A DNA stretch of 64,000 nt from Isoetes taiwanensis (Eukaryota > Streptophyta > Lycopodiopsida > Isoetales > Isoetaceae), in NCBI GenBank assembly GCA_021234155.1, contig JAJEKV010000398.1, forward strand, positions 173,138 through 237,137, read 5' to 3'. Position numbers and translations under genes: made by a program. The notes beneath the pieces are model-generated. The model saw only the letters and a list, made by a program, of their open reading frames with translations, was not told the origin of the DNA and searched no databases. Positions 40,520 through 52,300 of this stretch are shown piece after piece (position 1 is the stretch's first letter; each line of letters begins with the position of its first letter).

Positions 40520-42260
40520 TTCTTTTGCAATGTATATGCGGCCGAAATTGTATGAGCACTTTGTGGAGGAGAATCCAGATGCAGATGTTGGTATTAGATG
40601 TTCGAATACCTAAAACCAAGTTTCATAAGGAAATTGAAGGAGAGAAACACTTGCTGTTGTGTCAAGCATGAATAAGCAGAGAATTTCAGAAAAGCTTTCA
40701 ACTCTATGAAATTTGAAGTTTCACATAAATTGGGTTGCAATTGTAATGTATGTCTTTGTTGGTACACATGATGGGGTTTGTCGGGGCACAAAAGCTTACA
40801 TTTTGTAATGTTAGCACTCTTTGGAGAAATGGTTTGCCAAAAAGAGGAAAGAGAAGAGTGGCACAAGGGGGAGGTGCATAAGGGGGATTGAAAAATGTGG
40901 TAAGTAAAAGATTCCCTTATGTCCAAAAGAGACTTATCGAATAATGAAGATGATGTTAAATGGCGGGCTTCTTGTTATATGGACGAGAAGTCAAGGAATG
41001 GCACTTCTAGAAGACTAATTAAGATTGGTGGAGAAGCAAAAGATGCTCCTTTCATGCTATCTGCGCCATGTTTGATCACATGAAAAAGTTTGTGCATCAC
41101 AACTTTGCAGCTCATTGGCGAGCAAGGAATTTAGGAGAAGCATTGAGTCTAAGAGATGATTGTGATATCAATAGTAGACTTTGCAGAAAAATTACACATT
41201 GTAGCCCTTCAAAAAGTGCGGTTTGAACATTGGAATGCGAGAGACGGATCACTATTTTGGTACACATCACTCTTTTCAAGGTAAATGGTAAGTTGCGGAA
41301 GACTGTTCACTTATATGTTTACGATGATAGAAGTCATGACACACATTTGTACATCATGCATTTCAACTTCATCTTGATGGTTGAAAGAGAATGGAGGATC
41401 TCACATGCGGTATCATCTAGGTGGTGGATGGTTGTCTTTGCTTCAGTTCAAATCCGAGAAGATCATTCTACTTCATATCACGAGGTAACATTGTCGACAT
41501 GGCATTCGTGGTACAATGGAATTTCTTGGATCAGGGCATGGGAAGGGAACATGATGGAGAGGCTGCCAAGGCCAAGCAACTCTTGGCCGGTGAGGAAAAG
41601 AAGAGAGCATGGGATTGCAATAAAGGGTGCTCATGATGCATGGGTGTTGTTTTGAGAAACAAGAAATCTCAAGTTAAGTAGAGTGTATTGGGAAGTGAAG
41701 GAGGCTGAGATTGTGAGGTCAAAGCCATTTGATGTGCAACCTTCCTGGTGTCCAAAAGTCGGCTGTGTATCTTAAAGTAAGTCGGGAGGACCCAACCTTC
41801 TTGATGGTTAGACCACTATCTTGTTTTTGCGGTACCTGCATAAACTTTGAATAGCGAGCATGTGAGTCTATTCAACCTTGTGGAAAGTGGACATTGAAGA
41901 AGCTAGTCTCATGTGCACATCTTTCAAGGTACGTAATGGAATCGAACCGCAATGTTTGCAAATGAGGTAGAGGAGTTACATGATGTGATCAAGTTTGGTG
42001 ATAATTTTGCTTTTTTGCTCTTCACGGTAATGAGGAAGATGTGCCATACAATGTTCTTGCTTGCACTAGAGAAAAGCATGTATTGGATCAAGCGGTCATT
42101 GATGCTTACAATAATGAGCATCATGCGGGTGACACGGTCATATCAACTTACTATTATCGAAATTGCCAAGTTGCCATAACAAATATAAGCCGTTGGATGA
42201 TAGAGAAGTATTGGTACCGATTGAGTGCATTATTGGAGCTAAATTTCCCATGAAGAAGAT
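40520..42260 (+). other. Degenerate coding fragments, family unknown
   Basis: Several plus-strand open pieces in different frames: MYMRPKLYEHFVEENPDADV near 40530, IVDMAFVVQWNFLDQGMG with a following AAKAKQLLAGEEKKRAWD near 41490-41630, and REKHVLDQAVIDAYNNEHHA near 42060. They resemble exons of a decayed host gene or DNA-transposon protein. No motif allows a family call. Confidence 0.3.
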
Positions 42261-42539
42261 AAATCACGAGGGTTAAAGGTGCTAGTGCAGCTTTTGCATT
42301 GTCTCGATGATGTGCATGAGATGTTGCTAGGAAGTCTTCAAAATGGTGGATGCCTTGGATTAGGTGAAGGCTTTGAATTTGCGATGGTTTGTATTGTGTT
42401 ACTTTTTGAATTGAATTGAATTTGCAATGGTTTTGTCTTTGTGAACTACCGGGTTTTAAAATATAGCATGGAACATGTTGAAGTTCAAATTGTAGACAAG
42501 TGCAAAAGGTACACATAATTATATTTCTGAAGCAAATAG

Positions 42540-43027
42540 TACGGTGTACACACTTAATAACTTAAGAGGCGTGCCTAATCACTACGCCATTTGGAACATA
42601 ATATCCATTACTATTGCATCATGCAAGCCTTTCTTCCATGATTTTTGAGGATTTACATGTACTCGCGGTAGCACTTGCCATTGGACATTCTCTGGCTATT
42701 GGAAGGCCGGTCCACCCATATTGGCTGATCAACTACTTCTGCAAAGGATGGTCTCCCCCAAGGATTATGTAGTAAACCTTGGACTGCAAGTAGATTTAGC
42801 AAATTGTTTCGAGTATCTGAATCACTGATTCTCTCAACCATTTCCCAAAGCTCAGGAAGCATGGTATTCGACCTTGGATTAGTCCCCCGGCCAGCATATT
42901 GGGAACTTAGATTTGTTTCTTCTATATCAGTTGGTTGAAGATCTACTTCAACTGGTTGAAGAATTTGACATTTGTTTTGTAAATCATTCCTTACATCTAC
43001 AATGCATACAAAATTATTAGCATATCA
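42540..43027. other. Left flank of chromovirus 2
   Basis: Contains a minus-strand exon-like frame (42862-42653) reading LPELWEMVERISDSDTRNNL and LLNLLAVQGLLHNPWGRP. Unidentified. The flank ends at the LTR start, about 43028, and no clear target duplication with 56169 onward is visible. Confidence 0.35.
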
Positions 43028-44652
43028 TGTGAAAATTATCATCCAGGGGAATATACGCTATAGATACGTATATTCCTGGACCCGTCACCATACAAGTCTA
43101 CCTAGGTAGCCTTGTATGCCTTAGAAAGTGGCAAGGGGTGCACGTCTAAGTTAATTATTTAACTTAGATAACCTTAGGATAAGACCCATTTCCACATGGC
43201 CTTATCCTATTGGGCAACCGCCCACGGCCTCATCCTAGTGGTGTGCGTGGCATCCCATGTGCACCTATATTAACTCTAACCCTAACCCTAGACCTCTTTT
43301 TCCTTGACCTAGCACCTGAACCCTCATCTACGCGCCCGAAACCCCATTTCGAGCATCGTTCGTCATAGCCTAGCCTGGAGCAGCAGCCCCTAGACGGTGT
43401 GTATGATCGTAGAGGGAGCAAGTCTTCGAGCCACGTCAAGGAGCATGGAGACGCCAGGGATGGGAGGAAACGCTTCTGGAGGAGGTAGGTTGAGTAGAGT
43501 CCATGTTAGTTCATCCGGGAGTTAGCACTCGGATGGGTTAGTATTTCAGAGTTAGAGTAGAGCCACCCTAGATCCTTTGTTGAACATCTTGAACCCTAAT
43601 CAAGGAACCCTAAGCATTAGTTAGATATGTATAATTAGGGTAAGATGTTCATATGATATTGTTCATGATGATGATGTGATGATGGTTGATCAAGTTTGTT
43701 CCTCTTGTGTTGGGAAGGGGGTAGAGACCTAGGGCCATATAGTATGCTCCTAAGTAGATCCCTTAGTTCCTATTAGAAGGCGGCTTTGCACATAGGAACT
43801 CACCGGGCTATGGAGGCTATGATGTGACTCAGCACTACACAATGGGGCTAGAGGCAAGATGGAGGGAGGATCCCTGCCGAGCAGGGGCTACAGGGGATCC
43901 CATAGTGGGCTAGGCTTATGGTCTGGCCACTTCGTGTGGGCCTGCATGGGTCCCACACCTCCCGGGCGAAGGTGTTGCCCCGCCTCAAGAGTTGCAAGTA
44001 TCGGCTTGGCTCTTGTTTTGGGGGTTCTTGCCATTTCACAGTGCGGTGTCGCCACGATTCTCTAGCCACCCGTGGAGCCTCTAGACCCGGGAAGGGGAGA
44101 TGCAACCCTTCCTTCCCTCGGCCCGGACCGAGGGAGATGCAACCTGGAGTAGTCCCGGTGGGTGATGCCATGGGATTGCGTGATCCGGAAGGTTAGAGTC
44201 ATGTAGTCCGATCTAGCCCATCCGCAAAGCATGCACGGGGAGGGGGCGGATGGGTGGTCAACCCTAGCCATTGTCTTGTGCAGCCCCGCCATTGCCATGA
44301 CTCGGTGCTTCTATCTTGAGGCCCAGTCGGTCTGGTCACACCCTCCACGAAGTCCGAGCACAGGTAGGAGCTCTCTTTGTTTTTGGTTTGTGATTATCAT
44401 CCTTGCACTTGTGGATATGTGATGGACTACCCTTCGAGGTAGTATTTGTATTGTTGATGCTAGTTCTCGACATGTTTATCGCTCACAAGTTATAGGGAGC
44501 CCATAGGGAAGGGCGCTAAGACACCTTCAGGTCCCTCCCCACTAGGGTCACCTTTAAAGTGTGTGGTAGACTTAAGGGCCCGTAATGGCTGTTGAGCCGG
44601 ACGGGATTTTCGCCGAGTGTACACGGGCCGATGTTTAGCGGTGAGCGCCACA
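43028..44652 (+). repeat. 5' LTR of chromovirus 2
   Basis: Direct repeat of 54512-56168. Shared stretches include AAGTCTACCTAGGTAGCCTT, GGAGCAAGTCTTCGAGCCAC and GTTCATGATGATGATGTGAT. The first ~40 bp differ from the 3' LTR. It holds a short telomere-like CTAACCCTAACCCTAG at about 43276. Confidence 0.88.
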
Positions 44653-44653
44653 A

Positions 44654-44666
44654 TGGTATCGTGAGC
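44654..44666 (+). other. Primer-binding site of chromovirus 2
   Basis: TGGTATCGTGAGC follows the LTR end (GCGCCACAA). It resembles the initiator tRNA-Met site with mismatches after TGGTATC. Confidence 0.65.
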
Positions 44667-45228
44667 TGCATGTTCTTGGTTGACCAGAACTAGTAATCCA
44701 CTATAACCTTGAAAGTAGTCTAACAGTTTATAGGGGTGCTAAATAAAATTTCCACCATCGAACCTCTAAAAAATAAGGGAAAAATTTTTCTTAGGTAGTG
44801 GGTCCAAATTAGGTTAATGTTAGACTAAGAAATGAATGAGTCAAATTCATCCTCTAGTAAAATTGGAGTGGAAATTATGTATCTCCAGATCAAATTTCAC
44901 CTAAAATGGGTCGAAGAATCATGCCAATCTGAGACCCGAAGTGAAAAACGCTTAATCCATAATTAGCACTTCAAAACCATTAGGAAATTTGAAAATTTTA
45001 AAATGTAATACTTAATTAATACGTAAATAATACATACCTTAATAATTAAATAATTACTAAATATTGGGTAATTAATAAGGGAGGCTAATAAATAGGGGTA
45101 ATTATAGTGGGAGAATATTCCTAGGGACCTTTTTTTAAATATCCTCGACACCTCATTCTCTCCCCAACCTTTCCCCCCCACCTCTCTTGCCTCAGCCTTT
45201 TACGCCATCCATTTCTGAACCAAAAGAT

Positions 45229-46363
45229 ATGGCTCGAACTAAACAAACAAAGAAGGAAGTATAACGAAAGCGACCCACCCTTCCCTCAATGGCGCAAGCG
45301 GCTAGGACGCCACGCCAAGAAGGTTCCCGAAAGCACCTTTGACCTGCTTTGAGATGAGGAGCTTCCTCCTCCAGCGAGCAGCGCCGACACCTTCCACGAT
45401 GCCAAGAGGACGACCGAAAGCCCCAAGCTCTCCTCCGGGGTACCGGTGAGAACCTGGGGCGAATCCCGGGCCACTTTGGCCCCTTGTCTGGCACTCGAGG
45501 TAGAAGAGTGTTGAGGAGTTGTGGACGAAGGCAAAGAAGCAGCAGCCAAAGACAAACTCAAGAGGCGGGCCCTTCAAAGACCAAAGAAGAAGGGCAAGGA
45601 GAAGGTTGCAAGAGTGGTCTGAGGAGAAGGCCGCTAGGAAGAAGAGGGAGCGCGAGCGAGCCGAGGCAAAGCAGTGGAGAGAAGGATCTAAGAGAAGAAA
45701 CGAACCGCCTCCGGACCGCCTGCCATAGAAGAAGAGCCTCGCCAAGAGGAGGAGGTGGGAGGGAAGGAGGAGATGGAGGGGAGGGGAGGAGCAAGCAGGG
45801 CCGGGGGTCTTCCAACCCCGACGCCAGACCACCTACCCCTGCGGCTTGAGCCACCCAAGGTGGTCAAAAGCGTATGTGGAGAACGGAATTCACCGCCCGC
45901 CGTGATCGTGAAATTACGCGCGAAGATGAAGACGCATAAAGAGTACCCGGCCGCCGACAAGGTACAACGACGGGTAACCCCCGTCCGAATGTGCGAGATC
46001 CGCCGAGGCGGCAGAAGAAAAAATCACCGGGGCCACCCCACCTAGACCGAAAACCCAAAGGGTTCACCACAGGCCAAATAGTGTGCACGCCTCGGGTGTT
46101 TAGGGAGATCAAGCACTTCCAAATGTGCACAAATCTCCTCATAAAGGGAAGGCGCCCTTTGAGCCTCCTTGAGGAAATCATGCAGAGTTCGGACTGATTA
46201 TAGGGGTTACCCCTCTAATGACCCGGCCCCGCAAGAGGGGCCGCTGGTAGCAGCTGGTGCAGCTCTTTGAGGAAGGGAATCCTGTGCCATCCATGCTAAG
46301 AGGGTCACGCCATGCCAAAAAGACCTACACTTAGCATGGAGGATTAGCAGGAGGGGGCCCTAG
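45229..46363 (+). pseudogene. Chromovirus 2 upstream ORF: H3 tail, basic linker, H3 fold
   Basis: ATG at 45229, after a pyrimidine-rich leader, begins MARTKQTKKEV, whose first seven residues are exactly the start of histone H3. A TAA follows at codon 12. Beyond it, shifting frames give a Lys/Arg/Glu-rich region (KDKLKRRALQRPKKKGKEK; KRERERAEAKQWREGSKRR). Then at 46057-46197 comes GFTTGQIV and VFREIKHFQMCTNLLIKG, matching the RYRPGTVALREIRKYQ..TELLI segment of H3. After another shift are LVQLFEEGN and CAIHAKRVT with KDLHLA.RI, matching H3 alpha2-alpha3. The stop at 46361 lies where H3 would end. HFQ..TNLLI is CENH3-flavoured, but AKRVT..(M)PKDLHLA is canonical-H3-like. At least three frameshifts and two stops make this copy dead. 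Confidence 0.85.
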
Positions 46364-49300
46364 TTCCTCAATTTTGCAAATTTGTTAGAAAGTTAAATTT
46401 TCATGTAATTGTGTTTTACTTATTAATATAAAAGTTTGTTTCCCTCTCAGAAGAAATTTTTTAAAAATGCTTGAAATCTAGGAAATTAAACCCAATTGTA
46501 ATAGATTTTTTTTTGTAGCATGCTTGGGAATAGCCTAGAAACCATGCCTTACAACAAATTTTTTGATAAAAATGTCATCAAAAACAAAAGGGGGCAACCG
46601 GTGAGACCGCCAATGGCCTCTGCGTTCCAAGGGCGACGGAGCGATCCTTGTGGATTCACCCGGGCAATAAAAAAATCGCTTTTAGGTGTCGCTTTTGCTC
46701 AAAATAAGTTGCTAATTAGGTTAGAATTGATCCAATTAGTCATGTTAGCATCTTCAAACTCCCAAAAATGACCAAAAAATGGCTCAAAAATAGGCCAACG
46801 GGTGAGATCATGCTACCAAACGTCTGCGTTTAAGTGAAGGAGGGAGGCCATTCACATGATTCACCGGGTCAGCCCACTTTCGACCAAATTAGCCAAATTT
46901 GACCAAATAAAAGCGCCATGTAGCGTTTCTTGCTTTGTTTTGCTTAGGTTTGCACTTCATAGTAGCTCATTTGGACACCCATAGCCATAGAACAAAGGCC
47001 TTTCTCATCTAGATACCTTTTGCACTTAATCCAAGGGCCAACCATAGTCTATAAAAGGGGCCTCATTTGCCATTTTCCTTCAAGTAAGGCTGCCCAAAGC
47101 CCCTTAGGCGATTTTTTCGACTCCTCACTCATCCTTGCAAGCCATTTTTACGCATTCTTCCTTGCTCAATGGCGCCCAAAGAACTTTGAAAGATGGTACA
47201 ATGTCGCAAGCCATATCCATCAACTCCCTCTTGAAAGCAAGCTTTCTTGTGTTTGACCACTTATTTGATCTTCATGCAACTCTGTCTAGAACACCATACT
47301 ACACGGATATCATGTGCCAATACGACCAATGTCCTGGTGGGAAGTTAGACTACCTCCTAGGGAGGGAATTGGGTTTCTCTTGAGACACTCACCCAAGCCT
47401 TAGGCCGAGAGATGGGAGGATCTAAGGGCAAGAGTCGACTATGGGATAGGACTAGGACCATGCCCGACACATGACCTCTGAGACATAATAGGCATAGGTA
47501 CCTTTCATCTCGCAGACCCTTGCCCTCTTCATGCACTATAAGTCAATCAACAAAGTAGGAGAACCTTCCGTTTCAGCCCTTAGACTTAGCACCACTTGAT
47601 ACCCGTAGGGGCCCGTGAGCAAATCCTCAACATAGATTCCTCCGCCAGATGAATACCATGGCACGACGCCGGGGCAACCGGGGCCCCGCTGGATCGACGG
47701 AAGACTACGAGCGATTAGGGGAGCAAAACCCTGCAGGGGAGAGTAGGAGGCAACAAGGATGCGTAGATATATGTCGGCCACGACGACGACGACATCGGAA
47801 GAGCCACCGAGCCACCGGCCTGGCATCCACAATTGCCGCCGATAGTCATAAGCGGAGAGGAGTACATTTTAGCAAATGACATCCTCAACTTGTCATATTG
47901 CCGGGATCGTGGACTTCAATCGACGAAGCTCTTAGGTATGATAGCACATGGGAAAAGCAGCACCTGACCTCATCGACTATTCATACCGGGAGATCCCAAG
48001 GGAGCCTGGCAGAGAGACACTCTTATGCCGGGGAGACAATGTCGACATAGCAGCTCATCACAGATAAGGGAGATCTATCGACAGCCAGGAACCTATCATT
48101 TCGTGAGGAGGAGTTCCAAACAGACACAGAGCACATTGTACAAACCTGTGGAGGGGCCCAAGCTCAAAGGCGGGCGGCCGAGCCGGGAGCATGAGGGAAG
48201 GGTCCCAAAGAAGATCAACTTGGACAATGCAACCAAAGATGTGGAGAGATCATGAAGATCTTATGGCGGCGCAGATCGCCACGGTGGAGCGCGGCTCAAA
48301 GGAAGGGCACCGGATCGCGAGGCACGGGTAAAGGTAACGACTTCGGGCTACTATCTTCCAGCCCCTCACCAAGGGCAAATGGTAGTCTTCCACAAGGAGT
48401 TCAGTCAAGGGGGAAGAATCGGTGGCACTTCTCTCATAGCACTCTCGGGCAAAGATTCAAGATATCGCCCATGCAGATCACGTCATCCTTTTCAAGAGGT
48501 CCGTAGCACTCCATTGCCTCAACTTCGCTAGGGGCCACCTCAGGGACACATCACTTTCAGTAGTACCAGCAACTGCACCAGAACTCCCGGAACCGGAAAT
48601 GGCCCGAGCACTCGAAGGAAGGTCGACAAGGAACATCCTGCGCAACCTCGGCAAAGGCCTCCGATTCAGGGATGTGAAGAATTTCTTTAAGCTTTCAGGA
48701 GGCCATTGATCAGTTATAAGATTTCCTTTTAAGTTTTAAATTGTATTGAATAATACCTTTTTGATATTATCATGTAATTCATAAAATGTACTTCCATATA
48801 TTAATGACTTATTATGATTTTGACTTGTAAGTGGAATTTTCACATGATTTCTTTTGTATCTAACAATAAATTAATTGTAAACGGATATAATTGATGTGTA
48901 AAACAAATAACAAGTATTGATGATCAATCCTTGCAGCAAGGAACACCGGCTCAGGTTCCCAAGCCTGGTCGACAAAGATCGTACCAAACCAAGGAACCTT
49001 TTTGGACGTGATCAAGATGACAACAACGAGGAAATGACACCGAAAGCAATCAACGCAAGGCTCGTCCAGATGAGGAATCAGATGCATCAGCTGATCCATT
49101 GGGCCACCCCATTGATGAATGCCCAAGAATATGCACCGCACTCACCTCCACCTCCACCACTACCTCAAAGAAGGCATTGAGGAAGGTCCACGGCATGAGG
49201 GGCAAGACAACCCAGAAATGTCAAGGGACAGGAAGAGGGAAAAGGAGAAACGTAAGGACTCCAACACCACCTAGCTCATTCCATCGGACACCCTCGCACA

Positions 49301-49368
49301 CCCAAGACAGTTTCTAGCTCAGAAAGTGAGTCAGGACACTCCACGTAAGAGCCAGACAAGGAAGGCAG
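46364..49368. other. Spacer between the H3-type ORF and gag in chromovirus 2
   Basis: About 3 kb. A diverged duplication with GGTGAGA, TCTGCGTT and GATTCACC lies around 46590-46880. A plus-strand frame at 47180-47382 (SINSLLKASFLVFDHLFDLH) and several open frames at 47650-48500 rich in Arg/Ser look like decayed coding DNA, perhaps the counterpart of the 22772-23116 fragment of chromovirus 1. Nothing here can be named. Confidence 0.4.
47050..47057 (+). promoter_or_regulatory. TATA-like box inside chromovirus 2
   Basis: TATAAAAG followed by GGGCC, in a context like a plant core promoter, ~130 bp upstream of the 47180-47382 open frame. Function is speculative. Confidence 0.25.
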
Positions 49369-52300
49369 ATGACTATCGAAGAAGGTTGGTGCAATGAGCA
49401 ATGTGGAAGACTAGGAAGTTGGGTCATTTCTCGTGAAAGGACAAAGTCGTCGCATGGAGGCGGAAGCATGGCTTGGACTAAAATGGAGGAATTGGGCAAC
49501 TCTTATAGCATGAAGGACAAGGATATAGGGAAAGTTGCTACGCCAAACTTGATAGGAGCAGCTAGAATCTGGTGGAAAGGTTATGCCAAGTCTAACAAGC
49601 TCAAAAGAAACGATTCTGCATTCAAGACCTTGAAAGAAAGCTTTCATAAGCACTATGTGCCAAGATAGCACACTAGCAAAAGTGATCCGCCAGATTCTAT
49701 AGGTTGAACCGGTACATTGTCAAGAGCAAAGCATACAAGAGGAATTTATGCGCGCTCCTGCTCCATGTTCCCTGAGTATCAAAAGGCAAGCGGTTGATAC
49801 CTACATTGAAGGGTTGAGCAAAGAATATCAAGAGGCTTGTTAGGGCAATCAACCCAAGGTCGATTGCGAGGCCGAAGACAAAGCTATAAGTTTGGAGGAA
49901 GCACCATCAACTCCAGCGGAGAGAAGTCGGCCTACCGGGGCAAAGCTCGTGGCGCACCGTAGTAAGCAATCGCCAGCCTACGCCCATCGTGAGGCCAGCC
50001 AGCCAGGAAGAGCCTGTGGTAAGACCTTTGGGGACCGTAGTTTAATGCATCAGAGGCAAAGGTGCTAAAGCCGCATCCTAGACAGCTTGACGAAAAGAGA
50101 AGAGACAGTGTGTATCGAGAAGAAGCTATGCTTCAGTGCTTCCCCAAAAAAAATCAACACATGATTGCCCATTCGTCATGCAAACGCCTTTGGCAGAGCT
50201 TATGGATTGGGATTCACCAATGTATGATGAGGACGACGATCAGCACGAGGCCCGTGACTTCATAGATGGTGAGTGCCATATATGTGCAAACATTGAGTCG
50301 TGCGGATATTGAGGATCGGGCCTACAAGCCATCGCTGGCCGATGGGATCATAGATAGTAAAACCATATGTAGTCCCTTATAGACATTAATGTGTGTTCTC
50401 ATAACTTTGCCTCCTAGGTTGGCTGCCCTAATGAAGAACAAGGTATTGAAGTCTAAGCCAAGGCCGGTTGCTGCAAAAACGGCGCCATTCGACACACTAA
50501 GGGGAGGAGGATCACGTTCGACATAGACCTTAGTGGAAGTAAGTGGCCGATGGGAGCGAGGTCATGGAAATTAGAAGGTATGACCTTATAGTGGGCATGG
50601 AATTCTTGAAGCCAGCCAAAGCCATGATTGATTCAGGACTCAAGAACGAAGTCGCCATGACTAACACGGACGGCACCAAATTCATAGTGAAAGGTAAGAA
50701 GGCAGCTCCTTCTATGCTGTATTTCCTTGAAACACCTAAGGAAAAGTATAGAAAGAAATAAGGTGGATTACATTTTGAGGTTAGAGGCAATTGAGCCCAA
50801 GAAGCGTAATGGGCGACCAAAAGGGGAATCGATTGCCCAAGCCAGTAGCAAGGCTCATCTCAGAATTTAAGGATGTATTCCGGATGAAATCCGGCCAGCT
50901 ACCACCTTATAGGGGTGTGGAATGTGAGATCACATTAGCTCCAGATGCTAAGCCTATCATAAAGGCACCTTTACGGGATGAGCACCCTGCATTGATAGAG
51001 CTCAAGAAGTAGCTCCGTGAATTGTTTGAGCTTGGGTTTATTAGAGCAAGTGTGTTCTTTTGGAGCACCTATACTCTTTTCGTGAAGAAGAAAGATGGGA
51101 GCTTAAGAATGTGCATAGATTATCGCCACCAACAAGCGTACAGACCATTAAGAATAAGTATGCATTGCCAAGGGCCGATGATTTGATGGACCAGCTCCAA
51201 GGAGCAAGGGTATTCTCAAGGTCGGTACCATCGATAAGAATAAAGGAAGAGGATATCCATAAGACCGCCTTAGAAGCCAGTATGGTCATTTTGAGTTCAC
51301 AAGAATGCCCTTTGGATTGTCGAACAGCTCCAAAGAACCTTTTATGCGCCTCATGAACGACGCCTTCGGGATTTTTTCTAGATGAGTTTGTCATTGTCTT
51401 CTTTTCGACATTCTAGTCTCTGACAAGTCCATTGAAGATCATGATCGGCATTTGAGGAAAGTGTTGGAGAAGCTTCGACGCCATCGCCAGTATGGCAAGC
51501 TCTCCAAATGCCACTTTTGTTACCAAAAGAGTGGAGTATTTGGGCCATGTAATATCTCGCTGAAGGGATTTCCACCCACTCTCAAAGATTGAAGCAAGAG
51601 TCGATTGGCCACCAAGGAATGTAGCGAATAAGAAGCTTTCTCGGGTTGGCTTAGATATTCTGAGAAAAGTTCGTGGAAGGACTTTGCTAAGTGGGCCCCT
51701 TTGACGGACCTCACTAAGAGTGTTAAGGTGAAAGATTGAGAGCACATTGGTTGGAGAAAGTCCAAGCTTCCTTTGAGAAGCTCAAGGAGGCCTTAACTCC
51801 AAAGCCGGCTTGTCCTTCCGTGATCCAAAGTAAAGATAAGCTTTGGCTACCGGATGCAAGCAAGATAGCAACAGGCGCCTTTTGATGCAAGAAGAAAGGG
51901 TAGTCGCCTCATTTACTCAAGAAGATGAACGACGCCGAAAGCAACGCTACCCAACCCATGATCGGGAGCTCCTAGCCATTGTCGGGCATTAAGGATTTGG
52001 AGGCATTATTTGTGGGAAGGAGGAGTTTCTTAGTTAGATACCGATCACCGTGAGCCTCCAAGTCTTTTCACCCAACCACTCCTCAACCTAAGGCAAAGGA
52101 GGTGGATGGAACTGAGGAGTATGATTTTGATATAGTATATAAGCCCGCAAGCTTAATGTGGTGGCAGATGCTCTCCAGAGACCGTTTGAGACAAGAACGC
52201 ATTGTAATGCGATTTCCACTCTTCGAAAGTGAGTTTGGTAAGAAGATTGAGGAGACCCCGCCATTGGATGGAGATTTCAAGGAAGTATGGGAAAGCCTTT

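Noticed and set aside
43270-43295. Interstitial telomere array
   Set aside because: Only two to three CCCTAA-like units inside an LTR, not the plant CCCTAAA repeat.
45229-46363. CENH3 instead of canonical H3
   Set aside because: HFQ..TNLLI is CENH3-like, but the AKRVT and PKDLHLA words, and in the other copy the short loop 1, favour canonical H3. Left unresolved instead of called CENH3.
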